From NCBI GenBank assembly GCA_900551715.1, contig URXG01000039.1, positions 1-23,699 on the forward strand: a stretch of DNA of 23,699 bases. The letters are read 5' to 3'. The notes beneath the pieces were generated by a model that worked only from the letters and a program-made list of their open reading frames with translations, did not search any database and was not told the origin of the DNA. The position numbers were made by a program, and so were the translations under genes. The DNA comes from an uncultured Blautia sp. (GTDB lineage: Bacteria > Bacillota > Clostridia > Lachnospirales > Lachnospiraceae). The first letter of the stretch is position 1. The number at the start of each line of letters is the position of its first letter. Below, piece by piece: positions 14,535 to 23,135 of this stretch.

Positions 14535-14828
14535 ATGGCAAAGATCATAGATGATGAAACAATCGAAAATGTATGTATTCTTGCAAAGCTTTCTCTTACA
14601 GAGGAAGCAAAAGAAAAAGCAAAGCAAGATATGCAGAAGATGCTGGACTATGTAGAAAAGCTGGATGAACTGGATACAGATGGGGTGGAACCTCTGTCTC
14701 ATATTTTCGGTGACAGAAACGTATTTCGTGATGATGTTGTTACAAATGGGGACAACAGCGAGGCAATGCTTGCCAATGCACCGAAGAAAAAAGAAGGACA
14801 GTATCAGGTACCTAAGACCATAGGATAG
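14535..14828 (+). CDS. gatC: Asp-tRNA(Asn)/Glu-tRNA(Gln) amidotransferase subunit C
   Basis: Small subunit that wraps between GatA and GatB and stabilises the amidotransferase. The 97 residues match the family, with the usual N-terminal helix (IDDETIENVCILAKLSLTEE), a middle LDTDGVEPLSH segment and a C-terminal extended tail (FRDDVV...). CAGGAG precedes the ATG. It follows aspS by 54 bases and precedes gatA by 11, placing the whole transamidosome set in one row. Confidence 0.96.
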   Translation: MAKIIDDETIENVCILAKLSLTEEAKEKAKQDMQKMLDYVEKLDELDTDGVEPLSHIFGDRNVFRDDVVTNGDNSEAMLANAPKKKEGQYQVPKTIG

Positions 14829-14839
14829 GAGACAAAAAC

Positions 14840-16315
14840 ATGGAACTGGAAACAATGACAGCCTTAGAACTGGCGAAAAAAATAAAACAGCGTCAGGTCA
14901 GCGTCCTGGATAGTGTAAAGTCTGTTTTCGGGCAGATCGAGAAAAAAGAAGGCAAAGTACACGCATATCTGGATACTTACAAAAAAGAAGCATATGCAAG
15001 AGCAAAAGAAGTAGAAAAAGGAATTGCAGAGGGAACTTATACAGGTCCTCTGGCCGGTGTGCCTGTGGCAGTAAAGGATAATATCTGCATCAAAGGAAAA
15101 AGGACTACCTGTGCATCAAAGATACTGGAGAATTTTGTACCGCAGTATAATGCAGAAGTCATTGACCGTCTGGAAAAAGCCGGTATGATCATTATAGGTA
15201 AGACTAACATGGATGAATTTGCCATGGGAAGTACAACTGAAACGTCTGCTTATGGAGTTACAAGAAATCCATGGAATCTGGAACATGTACCGGGAGGATC
15301 TTCCGGTGGTTCCTGTGCAGCAGTAGCAGCAGGAGAAACTTATCTGGCACTTGGTTCTGATACAGGCGGATCTATCCGTCAGCCAAGTTCTTTCTGCGGT
15401 GTTACCGGAATCAAGCCTACCTATGGAACCGTATCCCGTTATGGACTGGTTGCTTATGCATCTTCCCTGGATCAGATCGGACCGGTAGGTAAAAATGTTG
15501 CAGACTGTACTGCACTGCTGGAAGTGATTGCAGGCCACGATCCAAAAGATGCCACTTCTCTCCAGAGAGGAGATCTGGAGTTTAGTAAGAGTCTGGAAAG
15601 TAAGAAACTTCTGGGAATGAAATTTGGAGTACCGAAAGAATTCCTTGCAAAAGGTCTGAATCCGGAAGTAAAAGATGCATTTATGAATACACTGAAAGTC
15701 CTTACAGAACAGGGAGCTATTGTGGAATTCTTTTCTGTAGAAACTATGGAATACATGATCCCTGCCTATTATATCATTGCCAGTGCAGAGGCAAGCTCCA
15801 ACCTGGAACGATTTGACGGTGTCAAATACGGATATCGTGCAGCAGAATATGAAGGACTTCACGATATGTACAAAAAAACCAGAACAGAGGGCTTTGGAGA
15901 AGAGGTCAAACGTCGTATCATGTTGGGATCTTTTGTTTTAAGTTCCGGATATTACGATGCTTATTATCTGAAAGCACTGAAAACAAAAGCTCTGATCAAA
16001 CAGGACTTTGACAGAGCCTTTGAAAAATATGATGTGATCCTTGCACCTGCAGCTCCTTATACAGCACCAAAGATCGGAGAAAGTCTGAAGGACCCACTTG
16101 CCATGTATCTGGGAGATATTTATACCGTTGCAGTAAACTTATGTGGTCTGCCGGGAATTACCGTTCCCTGTGGTATGGATAAAGGTGGAATGCCAATCGG
16201 TATTCAGATGATCGGGAACTGCTTTGGAGAACACAAGATCCTTCAGGCAGCAGCTGCTTACGAAGCAGAAAGAGGAGCATTTCCTGTTCCGAAAAAAGGA
16301 GGCCAGGAAGCATGA
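14840..16315 (+). CDS. gatA: Asp-tRNA(Asn)/Glu-tRNA(Gln) amidotransferase subunit A
   Basis: Glutaminase subunit of GatCAB: releases ammonia from glutamine and channels it to GatB. It is an amidase-signature protein of 491 residues. The catalytic Lys79 (VAVKDN), cis-Ser154 (GGSSGGS) and nucleophile Ser178 (DTGGSIRQP) are all present and even carry the same numbers as in the Staphylococcus aureus protein. AGGAG is placed well before the ATG. The last four bases overlap the gatB start (ATGA), indicating translational coupling. Confidence 0.98.
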   Translation: MELETMTALELAKKIKQRQVSVLDSVKSVFGQIEKKEGKVHAYLDTYKKEAYARAKEVEKGIAEGTYTGPLAGVPVAVKDNICIKGKRTTCASKILENFVPQYNAEVIDRLEKAGMIIIGKTNMDEFAMGSTTETSAYGVTRNPWNLEHVPGGSSGGSCAAVAAGETYLALGSDTGGSIRQPSSFCGVTGIKPTYGTVSRYGLVAYASSLDQIGPVGKNVADCTALLEVIAGHDPKDATSLQRGDLEFSKSLESKKLLGMKFGVPKEFLAKGLNPEVKDAFMNTLKVLTEQGAIVEFFSVETMEYMIPAYYIIASAEASSNLERFDGVKYGYRAAEYEGLHDMYKKTRTEGFGEEVKRRIMLGSFVLSSGYYDAYYLKALKTKALIKQDFDRAFEKYDVILAPAAPYTAPKIGESLKDPLAMYLGDIYTVAVNLCGLPGITVPCGMDKGGMPIGIQMIGNCFGEHKILQAAAAYEAERGAFPVPKKGGQEA

Positions 16316-17751
16316 AACAGTATGAAACAGTCATCGGACTTGAAGTCCATGTAGAACTTGCAACAAAAACCAAAATTTTCTGTGGTTGCTCCACTGCATT
16401 TGGTGGTGCACCCAATACACATACCTGTCCGGTATGCACCGGTATGCCAGGATCTCTGCCGGTATTGAACAAAAAGGTAGTAGAATTTGCACTGAAAGCT
16501 GGAATCGCAGCAAACTGCCAGATCAATCAGTACTGCAAATTTGACAGAAAGAATTATTTTTATCCAGATAACCCACAGAACTACCAGATTTCACAGCTGT
16601 ATCTGCCAATCTGCCATGATGGTTTTGTAGAAATTGAAACATCAGCCGGAAAGAAAAAAATCCGTATTCACGAAATGCATATGGAAGAGGATGCAGGTAA
16701 ACTGATTCATGATGAGTGGGAAGACTGTTCACTGGTTGACTATAACCGAAGTGGTGTACCACTGATCGAGATTGTTTCTGAGCCGGATATGAGAAGCTCA
16801 GAAGAAGTAATTGCTTACCTGGAAAAACTTCGCTGCATGATGCAGTATCTGGAAGTTTCAGACTGTAAACTTCAGGAAGGTTCCATGCGAGCTGACGTAA
16901 ACCTCTCTGTAAGAGAAGTAGGAAGTGACACATTCGGTACCAGAACAGAGATGAAGAACCTGAACTCCTTTAAGGCTATTGCCAGAGCTATTGAGGGAGA
17001 AAGAGAGCGTCAGATTGAACTGATCGAAGAGGGAAGAGCAGTGGTTCAGGAAACACGCCGCTGGGATGACAACAAAGAATCTTCTCATGCAATGCGTTCC
17101 AAAGAAGATGCCAAGGATTACCGTTACTTCCCGGATCCGGATCTGCCTCCGATTCATATTTCAGACGAGTGGATTGAGGATCTTCGTCAGAACCAGCCGG
17201 AACTGAGAGAAGAAAAACAGCTTCGTTATCAGAAAGATTATGAACTTCCTGCTTATGATGCCGGTATCCTGACAGAGTCCAGACATCTTTCCGAACTGTT
17301 TGAAGAAGTAGCAGCTCTCTGTGGAAGTCCGAAAAAAGCAGCCAACTGGTTTATGGGAGAAGTCTTAAGGCTGACCAAAGATAAAAGCCTGGAAGCGGAA
17401 AAAGTACAGTTCACACCGAAACATCTGGCAGATCTAATCCAGATGGTAGAGAAAAAAGAAGTCAGTGCCCAGAATGCAAAGAAAGTATTTGAAAAAGTAT
17501 TTGAGGAAGACATTGAACCAGTAGCCTATATTGAAGAAAATGGTCTGAAGATTGTAGAAGATACAGGACTTCTCAATAATACTCTGAACAAAATCCTGGA
17601 TGCAAACCCGGGACCTCTTGCTGAGCTTATTGGAGGCAAAGAAAAAGTATTTGGCTTCTTTGTAGGTCAGATGATGCGTGAACTGAAAGGCAAGGCAAGT
17701 CCGGATGCAGTAAGAGAAGCACTTCAGAAAGAAATTGAAAAAAGAAAATAA
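16312..17751 (+). CDS. gatB: Asp-tRNA(Asn)/Glu-tRNA(Gln) amidotransferase subunit B
   Basis: tRNA-binding subunit that activates the side chain of Asp-tRNA(Asn) or Glu-tRNA(Gln) with ATP and amidates it. The 479 residues have normal length. The kinase domain starts with VIGLEVHVEL. Cys24, Cys26, Cys39 and Cys42 form the zinc-type cluster seen in many GatB proteins. FDRKNYFYPD and YRYFPDPDLPP are family motifs. The C-terminal YqeY-like tail (about 330-479) has the usual Asn and Gly-rich end. The Shine-Dalgarno AAGGAGG lies inside the end of gatA. No asparaginyl-tRNA synthetase is visible here, so with aspS upstream the likely substrate is Asp-tRNA(Asn); Glu-tRNA(Gln) is also possible. Confidence 0.98.
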   Translation: MKQYETVIGLEVHVELATKTKIFCGCSTAFGGAPNTHTCPVCTGMPGSLPVLNKKVVEFALKAGIAANCQINQYCKFDRKNYFYPDNPQNYQISQLYLPICHDGFVEIETSAGKKKIRIHEMHMEEDAGKLIHDEWEDCSLVDYNRSGVPLIEIVSEPDMRSSEEVIAYLEKLRCMMQYLEVSDCKLQEGSMRADVNLSVREVGSDTFGTRTEMKNLNSFKAIARAIEGERERQIELIEEGRAVVQETRRWDDNKESSHAMRSKEDAKDYRYFPDPDLPPIHISDEWIEDLRQNQPELREEKQLRYQKDYELPAYDAGILTESRHLSELFEEVAALCGSPKKAANWFMGEVLRLTKDKSLEAEKVQFTPKHLADLIQMVEKKEVSAQNAKKVFEKVFEEDIEPVAYIEENGLKIVEDTGLLNNTLNKILDANPGPLAELIGGKEKVFGFFVGQMMRELKGKASPDAVREALQKEIEKRK

Positions 17752-17759
17752 AAGAACAG

Positions 17760-17778
17760 AAAATCTGATACAGATTTT
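17760..17778 (+). other. Perfect hairpin between gatB and dapL
   Basis: AAAATCTG-ATA-CAGATTTT, eight pairs with a three-base loop, lies nine bases after the gatB stop and 26 before dapL. Only the four T of its own arm follow, so it would terminate poorly. An mRNA processing or stability element is possible. Confidence 0.4.
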
Positions 17779-17804
17779 AATACAGAATCCAGGAGATAAA
17801 AATT

Positions 17805-19019
17805 ATGGTTACAGTAAATAAAAATTATTTGAAACTTCCGGGAAGCTACCTTTTTTCCACTATTGCAAAAAAGGTTGCTGCCTATCAGCAATCAAATCCG
17901 GACGTACAGGTGGTACGTCTGGGAATTGGTGATGTAACACAGCCACTTGCACCGGCTATCATCGATGCACTGCATAAAGCAGTAGATGAGATGGCTCATG
18001 CAGAAACTTTTCATGGATATGCGCCGGATCTGGGATATGAATTCTTACGATCTGCTATTGCAAAAAATGATTATGAGGCCAGAGGATGCGATATTTCCGC
18101 AGATGAGATCTTTGTTTCCGATGGAGCCAAAAGTGACTCCGGCAACATTCAGGAGATTTTTGGGCTGAATAATAAAGTAGCTGTCTGCGATCCTGTATAT
18201 CCTGTTTATGTAGATACCAATGTTATGGCAGGACGTACCGGAGAATACAATAAAGACAGAGGAAATTTTGACAATGTAATTTACATGCCATGTCTGGAAT
18301 CCAATGGATTCTTGCCGGAACTGCCTGTAAAAACACCGGATCTTATTTACCTTTGCTTTCCCAATAACCCAAGTGGAGCTGCCATTACCAAAGAAAAACT
18401 TCAGGAATGGGTTGATTATGCCAACAAAAATGGAGCAGTGATCATTTACGATGCTGCTTATGAAGCATATATTACAGAGCAGGGTGTGCCACACAGTATT
18501 TATGAGTGTAAAGGTGCAAGAACCTGTGCTATCGAGCTGAGAAGCTTTTCCAAGAATGCCGGATTTACAGGAGTCCGCCTTGGATTTACCGTAGTACCAA
18601 AAGATCTGATCCGTGAAGGTGTAGAGCTTCACAGTCTCTGGGCAAGACGCCATGGAACCAAATTTAACGGAGCTCCTTACATTGTACAGAGAGCAGGCGA
18701 GGCCGTTTATTCACCGGAAGGCAAGGCACAGCTGAAAGAACAGGTTGCCTATTATATGCGTAATGCACATTATATTTATAATGGTCTGAAAGAAGCAGGA
18801 TATTCAGTATCCGGTGGTGTGAATGCACCGTATATCTGGCTGAAAACTCCGGACAATATGAGTTCCTGGGATTTCTTTGACTATCTTCTTGAGAATGCGC
18901 ATGTAGTAGGAACTCCTGGTTCTGGCTTTGGAGCACATGGGGAAGGATTCTTCCGTCTTACTGCTTTTGGCAGCTATGAAAATACCCAGGAAGCTATCCG
19001 ACGGATCAAAGCATTATAA
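17805..19019 (+). CDS. dapL: LL-diaminopimelate aminotransferase
   Basis: Converts tetrahydrodipicolinate to LL-diaminopimelate in one PLP-dependent step with glutamate as amino donor, bypassing the succinylase or acetylase branches of lysine and peptidoglycan synthesis. The 404 residues fit the family. The start MVTVNKNYLKLPGSYLFSTIAKKV is typical, FPNNPSGA is the PLP-cofactor loop, and Lys250 in SFSKNAGFTGVR is the Schiff-base lysine. AGGAG lies nine bases before the ATG. It uses glutamate, the product of the gltBD cycle, which gives a metabolic reason for its place. A terminator follows at 19050. Confidence 0.96.
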   Translation: MVTVNKNYLKLPGSYLFSTIAKKVAAYQQSNPDVQVVRLGIGDVTQPLAPAIIDALHKAVDEMAHAETFHGYAPDLGYEFLRSAIAKNDYEARGCDISADEIFVSDGAKSDSGNIQEIFGLNNKVAVCDPVYPVYVDTNVMAGRTGEYNKDRGNFDNVIYMPCLESNGFLPELPVKTPDLIYLCFPNNPSGAAITKEKLQEWVDYANKNGAVIIYDAAYEAYITEQGVPHSIYECKGARTCAIELRSFSKNAGFTGVRLGFTVVPKDLIREGVELHSLWARRHGTKFNGAPYIVQRAGEAVYSPEGKAQLKEQVAYYMRNAHYIYNGLKEAGYSVSGGVNAPYIWLKTPDNMSSWDFFDYLLENAHVVGTPGSGFGAHGEGFFRLTAFGSYENTQEAIRRIKAL

Positions 19020-19049
19020 AGTAAAATAAAGTATAAAACAGGAACAGAA

Positions 19050-19092
19050 CGGGGATACCATGAAGCGTTACGGAAGGTATCCTCGCTTTTTT
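19050..19092 (+). terminator. Intrinsic terminator after dapL
   Basis: CGGGGATACC (19050-19059) pairs with GGTATCCTCG (19076-19085), ten pairs with one G.U, and is followed by C and six T (19087-19092). It lies 30 bases after the dapL stop and closes the aspS-gat-dapL unit. It carries no hexaloop overlap like those in the nitrogen leaders. Confidence 0.88.
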
Positions 19093-19137
19093 ATGCCAAA
19101 GCATGCAGGAGAAGATGCCGGTGGCAGGTTCTTTGTA

Positions 19138-19166
19138 TTGCCATTGGTGTTTTTTTAACGTATAAT
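19138..19166 (+). promoter_or_regulatory. Putative promoter of the M18 aminopeptidase unit
   Basis: TTGCCA (19138-19143), a 17-base spacer and TATAAT (19161-19166) lie about 100 bases before the ATG at 19270. The -10 box is flanked by AACG and CGTT, a four-base inverted repeat. The rest of 19093-19269 shows nothing more that I can support. Confidence 0.55.
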
Positions 19167-19269
19167 CGTTGTGTAAAAGATTAAAGTAAACAGAAATAAA
19201 ATATAAATATTTTGCCTGCAATGTTGAGATATCGTTTCAGATTGTGGCTCAGAATCGAGGTAACAGAAG

Positions 19270-20538
19270 ATGTATTATGAAATAACAGAACAACTGATTG
19301 AATTTATCCGGAAAAGTCCGGTGTCTTTTCAGGCGACAGAAGAAATGGAACAGAGATTCCGGAAAGCTGGTTATCAGAAACTTTCCGAAAAAGAATACTG
19401 GAATCTGAAGGCAGGTGGAAAATATGTGGTAACCAGAAACCACTCAGCACTGATTGCCTTTTCGATTCCGGAAAAAAACTCCATGAGGTTTCATATCATG
19501 GCAAGTCACAGTGATTCACCTACTTTCAAAATAAAGGAAAATCCGGAGATGCAGGTAGAACATGCCTACACAAAACTAAATGTAGAAGGCTATGGTGGAA
19601 TGCTGATGGCTCCATGGGTAGACAGACCTTTGTCAGTAGCAGGCAGGGTGATGGTTTCCGGCAAAAATGGTCCGGAAGAGCGACTGGTGAATATAGACAG
19701 AGACCTTCTTATGATTCCCAGCCTTGCCATACATATGAACAGAGAAGCCAACAAGGGAGTGGCGTACAATCCACAGAAAGATATGCTGCCCCTTATGGGT
19801 TGTGGAAGCGAAAAAGCAGATTTTATGGAGATTCTTGCAGAGAAACTGAAGATAAAAAAAGAAGACATCCTGACACATGATCTGTTTCTTTATAACAGAA
19901 TGCCGGGAACCATATGGGGTGCAGACAGGGAATTTGTTTCCAGCCCCAGACTGGATGATCTGCAGTGTGCATTTGCCTCCATGGAAGGAATGCTTCGGGG
20001 AAGAAAAGAAAACTGTATTGCAGTCCATTGCGTACTGGATAATGAAGAAGTGGGAAGCGGCACAAAACAGGGTGCTGCATCTACGTTCCTTAAAGATACA
20101 TTGCGGAGAATAAATGATGGCCTTGGAAGAACTTATGAAGAATATCTGATGACTCTGGCAGACAGTTTTATGATTTCCGCAGACAATGCCCATGCTCTTC
20201 ATCCAAACTATACAGAAAAAGCAGACCCTGTAAACCATCCTGTGATCAATGGTGGAATTGTCATCAAATATAATGCAAATCAGAAGTATTGTACCGATGC
20301 AGTTTCAGCAGCTGTATTTAAAGATATCTGCAAAAGAACGGAAGTGCCCTGCCAGACTTTTGTGAATCGTTCTGATATTCCGGGAGGTTCTACATTGGGA
20401 AATATATCCAATACACAGGTGGCGGTGAATACAGTAGATATCGGGCTTCCTCAGCTTGCCATGCATTCTCCTTATGAAACAGCCGGAACTGAGGATACAT
20501 GGAGCCTTATAAAAGCAGCAACAGTATTTTTTGAGTAA
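19270..20538 (+). CDS. M18 family aminopeptidase (aspartyl aminopeptidase type)
   Basis: Cytoplasmic dizinc aminopeptidase that removes N-terminal residues, typically acidic ones, from peptides. The 422 residues are normal for bacterial M18. Expected metal and catalytic residues are His80 (ASHSDSP), Asp229 (SPRLDDL), Glu259 and Glu260 (DNEEVGS), Asp305 (SADNAHALHP) and His399 (MHSPYE). GAGG lies upstream of the ATG. It is followed by the HAD gene after 24 bases, suggesting an operon. Its place next to nitrogen genes could reflect peptide nitrogen recycling, which is an inference. Confidence 0.95.
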   Translation: MYYEITEQLIEFIRKSPVSFQATEEMEQRFRKAGYQKLSEKEYWNLKAGGKYVVTRNHSALIAFSIPEKNSMRFHIMASHSDSPTFKIKENPEMQVEHAYTKLNVEGYGGMLMAPWVDRPLSVAGRVMVSGKNGPEERLVNIDRDLLMIPSLAIHMNREANKGVAYNPQKDMLPLMGCGSEKADFMEILAEKLKIKKEDILTHDLFLYNRMPGTIWGADREFVSSPRLDDLQCAFASMEGMLRGRKENCIAVHCVLDNEEVGSGTKQGAASTFLKDTLRRINDGLGRTYEEYLMTLADSFMISADNAHALHPNYTEKADPVNHPVINGGIVIKYNANQKYCTDAVSAAVFKDICKRTEVPCQTFVNRSDIPGGSTLGNISNTQVAVNTVDIGLPQLAMHSPYETAGTEDTWSLIKAATVFFE

Positions 20539-20562
20539 AACAGGATCAGGCAGGAGCAGATT

Positions 20563-21369
20563 ATGAACAATAAAGCAGTGTTTTTTGACGCAGACGGAAC
20601 CATCTGCGATATAAAAAAAGGGACACCGGACAGTGCAGTAGAATCAATAAAAAAACTGGTGGAAAATGGTCATCAGGCATGGCTCTGTACAGGACGGAGC
20701 AGGGCATTTGTACCCTGGTATCTGGAACAGATTCCATTTACCGGAATGATCAGTGCATGTGGAGCTACCATCGAAAAAGACGGCAGACGGTTGTATAATA
20801 AAGAAATGCCTGTAGATGTTGCCAGATTTTCAGTTGAAACACTCAGAAAATACGGTCTTGTTCCGGTAATGGAAGGGGCAGACTACATGTACTACGACAA
20901 AGATGAATATACAACAGAAGTAAACTGGTATACAGATCTTATTACAGAGGCACTGGGACCAAAATGGAAACCCATTAGAGGGAACGAAAATGATCTTCAT
21001 ATCAACAAAATCAGTGCAAAGATGAGAGAGGGCTGCCAGGATGAAAAAGCCTGTCAGGAACTTTCTACATGGTACGATATTATTCGTCATGAGAATAATG
21101 CTTTTGTGGGAACAACTATTGAAATGGTGCCAAAGGGATGCAACAAGGCTGTGGGAATTGCAGCAGTGTGTCGGATCTTTAATATTCCATGGGATGCAAC
21201 AGTAGTATTTGGGGACAGCAACAATGACCTTTCCATGTTTGAATATGCCTGCACAAAAGTAGCTATGGGAAATGGTTCAGAAAAAATCCGGGAACTGGCA
21301 GATTATGTAACTACAGATATGTTCCATTATGGCATCCGCAACGGACTGAAAGAACTGGGACTGATCTGA
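20563..21369 (+). CDS. HAD-superfamily hydrolase, Cof type (HAD-IIB)
   Basis: Probable small-molecule phosphatase. The 268 residues carry the Asp9 nucleophile and Asp11 in FFDADGT, the motif 2 threonine region (WLCTGRSRA), a C2-type cap in the middle, and the motif 4 acidic pair in VFGDSNNDLSMF. These assign the superfamily firmly but not the substrate. GGCAGGAG precedes the ATG. It is flanked by an aminopeptidase and a protein-phosphatase-like gene, with small spacers (24 and 34 bases). There is no signal peptide. Confidence 0.93.
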   Translation: MNNKAVFFDADGTICDIKKGTPDSAVESIKKLVENGHQAWLCTGRSRAFVPWYLEQIPFTGMISACGATIEKDGRRLYNKEMPVDVARFSVETLRKYGLVPVMEGADYMYYDKDEYTTEVNWYTDLITEALGPKWKPIRGNENDLHINKISAKMREGCQDEKACQELSTWYDIIRHENNAFVGTTIEMVPKGCNKAVGIAAVCRIFNIPWDATVVFGDSNNDLSMFEYACTKVAMGNGSEKIRELADYVTTDMFHYGIRNGLKELGLI

Positions 21370-21403
21370 ATCAGGAAAAGTAAAGGAAGAGGAAAGAAAA
21401 AAT

Positions 21404-22456
21404 ATGAGATTTGGAAAAATAAGAATCGAGGATGGAAACCTGATTTTTGCCAGACATATGATGCTGAATAATCTTCCATGTAAGGATATTATCTGGGCAT
21501 ATATGCGTAGAGAAGGTATAGAAGGGGGCAAACAGAAACAGTTTACCACCAGTTCACTTGTGGTGATTACCAGAAGGAGAAAAAGATATCAGTTCGATAT
21601 GACTGACAGGGAAATACAGGAATGTATTCAGATACTGAAAGCCCTAAATCCGGAAATGGCGACCGGTTTTCCAAGAGGAGGCAGAATTCACCTTCAGAGT
21701 CTGCCAAATACCAGAGATCTGGGAGCGCTGATGACGAAAGACGGAAGACATATCCTGCCAAGAAAACTTTTAAGGAGTGGCTCTCTTTATCATGTGTCTC
21801 TTGCAGATCAGGATATGCTTCTGGAAGATTACAAACTGTCCACAGTGATTGATTTCCGTACAGAGGCAGAACGGGAGCAGAAACCAGATACGATCATGAA
21901 AGGAGTAGAGTATTATCCTATTCCGATACTGGATGAAGAGACTTCAGGAATTACCCAGGCAGGTACTTTGATGGACATGCTGATAAAATTTGATCAGGTT
22001 CCGGATGAATTTATGTGCAAACAGTACGAAAATCTTGTAAGAGATGAAATCTGTATCAAGCAATATGCAAATTTTCTTGATGTAGTTCTTCACCAGAAGA
22101 AAGGCGCTGTACTGTGGCACTGCAGTGCGGGAAAAGATCGGGCGGGGATTGGAACGGCGCTTCTGCTTTATGCACTTGGTGTTCCCAGAAAGACCATAAA
22201 AGAAGACTTTCTCAAAACCAATGTTTATCTGGATAATGAGATGCAGCATATGGTCCGCTATCTGGAAACCAGAATGATCGTGACACCTGAGATTATGGAT
22301 AAGGTAAGACTTCTTTACAAAGTAAAAGGAGAATATCTGGATACTACTTTCCGTACAATTGAAAAAGACTACGGATCTGTGGATTATTTTATGAGAAAGG
22401 TTCTTTACATGAATCCAAAAACCATAGAAGCACTCAGAAATAAATATCTTGTATAA
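21404..22456 (+). CDS. Tyrosine-phosphatase-family protein with N-terminal extra domain
   Basis: Residues about 105-350 form a cysteine phosphatase of the bacterial tyrosine/serine or phosphoinositide type: NTRDLGALM at the domain start, TVIDFRTEAE in the middle, and the C-x5-R loop HCSAGKDRAG with Cys240 and Arg246. The Lys-Asp pair inside the loop resembles that of lipid-phosphatase-like bacterial members. Residues 1-90 are not part of that domain; they include DIIWAYMRREG, a beta-rich stretch (SSLVVITRRRKRYQFDM) and a helix ending ILKALNPEM, which looks like a small PH-like fold, though I do not recognise a named family. There is no signal peptide, so action is probably cytoplasmic, in contrast to secreted Listeria-type relatives. 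The substrate is unknown. Confidence 0.85.
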   Translation: MRFGKIRIEDGNLIFARHMMLNNLPCKDIIWAYMRREGIEGGKQKQFTTSSLVVITRRRKRYQFDMTDREIQECIQILKALNPEMATGFPRGGRIHLQSLPNTRDLGALMTKDGRHILPRKLLRSGSLYHVSLADQDMLLEDYKLSTVIDFRTEAEREQKPDTIMKGVEYYPIPILDEETSGITQAGTLMDMLIKFDQVPDEFMCKQYENLVRDEICIKQYANFLDVVLHQKKGAVLWHCSAGKDRAGIGTALLLYALGVPRKTIKEDFLKTNVYLDNEMQHMVRYLETRMIVTPEIMDKVRLLYKVKGEYLDTTFRTIEKDYGSVDYFMRKVLYMNPKTIEALRNKYLV

Positions 22457-22503
22457 TTATGCGAAAAACTTGCAAATTTTGTGATTCAAAATAAAATTTG
22501 ACG

Positions 22504-22531
22504 TTGACAAAACATGTAATGTTGTTATAAT
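22504..22531 (+). promoter_or_regulatory. ilvN promoter
   Basis: TTGACA (22504-22509), 16 bases, TATAAT (22526-22531). An AT-rich inverted repeat, ATTTTG (22476-22481) and CAAAAT (22487-22492), lies just upstream and may be an operator. The leader is about 60 bases, too short for a T-box. No terminator after the preceding phosphatase gene is convincing. Confidence 0.8.
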
Positions 22532-22542
22532 AATAGACATGC

Positions 22543-22567
22543 AAACAATTTCACAATGGAATTGTTT
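22543..22567 (+). other. Leader hairpin of ilvN
   Basis: AAACAATTTC-ACAAT-GGAATTGTTT is a ten-pair stem with one G.U and a five-base loop near the predicted 5' end. It is not followed by a T run, so it is not a terminator. It may stabilise the transcript or mark an operator in DNA. Confidence 0.45.
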
Positions 22568-22598
22568 ACTAGTTTAAAGTGTTGAAAGCAGGTATCTT

Positions 22599-23096
22599 AT
22601 GCAGAAGAGAATTTTGTCCCTGTTAGTTGATAACACTGCAGGTGTACTTAGTCGTATATCCGGGCTTTTCAGCCGGAGAGGTTATAATATTGACAGCCTG
22701 ACAGTTGGTGTGACTGCAGACGAACGTTTTTCCAGAATGACCGTTGTGTGCAGTGGGGATTCCATGATTCTGGAACAGATTACCAAGCAGCTTGCTAAGC
22801 TGGTTGACGTTAGAGACATTAAGGTGCTGGAGCCAGACAACAGTGTAAGCAGGGAGCTTGTTCTTGCAAAAGTTGCTGCCAGACCGGAACAGCGAGAAGG
22901 AATTATATCCATTGCCAATATTTTTCGCGCCAAAGTCATAGATGTAGGAAGAGATTCACTTGTTATTGAGATGACAGGAAGCAAGAGCAAATTATCCGCA
23001 TTTATTGATCTGCTGGGTGAGTATGAGATTCTTGAACTTGCCAGAACAGGTATTACAGGACTCTCAAGAGGGTCCAGTGATGTAAGATTCCTTTAA
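22599..23096 (+). CDS. ilvN: Acetolactate synthase small (regulatory) subunit
   Basis: Regulatory subunit of acetohydroxyacid synthase, the first common enzyme of valine, leucine and isoleucine synthesis; it confers valine feedback. The 165 residues have standard length. The N-terminal ACT domain (residues 2-76) reads RILSLLVDNTAGVLSRISGLF and GYNIDSLTVG; the C-terminal domain (about 77-165) includes ELVLAKVAA and the ARTGITGLSRG end. The catalytic subunit ilvB is not adjacent in this window: ilvN is preceded by an unrelated phosphatase gene and followed by ilvC. The Shine-Dalgarno before the ATG (GCAGG) is weak. Confidence 0.96.
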   Translation: MQKRILSLLVDNTAGVLSRISGLFSRRGYNIDSLTVGVTADERFSRMTVVCSGDSMILEQITKQLAKLVDVRDIKVLEPDNSVSRELVLAKVAARPEQREGIISIANIFRAKVIDVGRDSLVIEMTGSKSKLSAFIDLLGEYEILELARTGITGLSRGSSDVRFL

Positions 23097-23135
23097 GTGA
23101 TCAGGACATCGCAGGAATATTTTTAACAGGTTTGC

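Noticed and set aside
13533..14855. Minus-strand open frame of 440 codons opposite aspS and gatC
   Set aside because: It is antisense to two firmly identified genes, with Cys/Phe/His-rich low-quality sequence and no recognisable domain.
19093..19158. Short open frame of 21 codons after the dapL terminator
   Set aside because: It has no Shine-Dalgarno (the terminator T run is directly upstream), lies before the next promoter and has low-complexity content.
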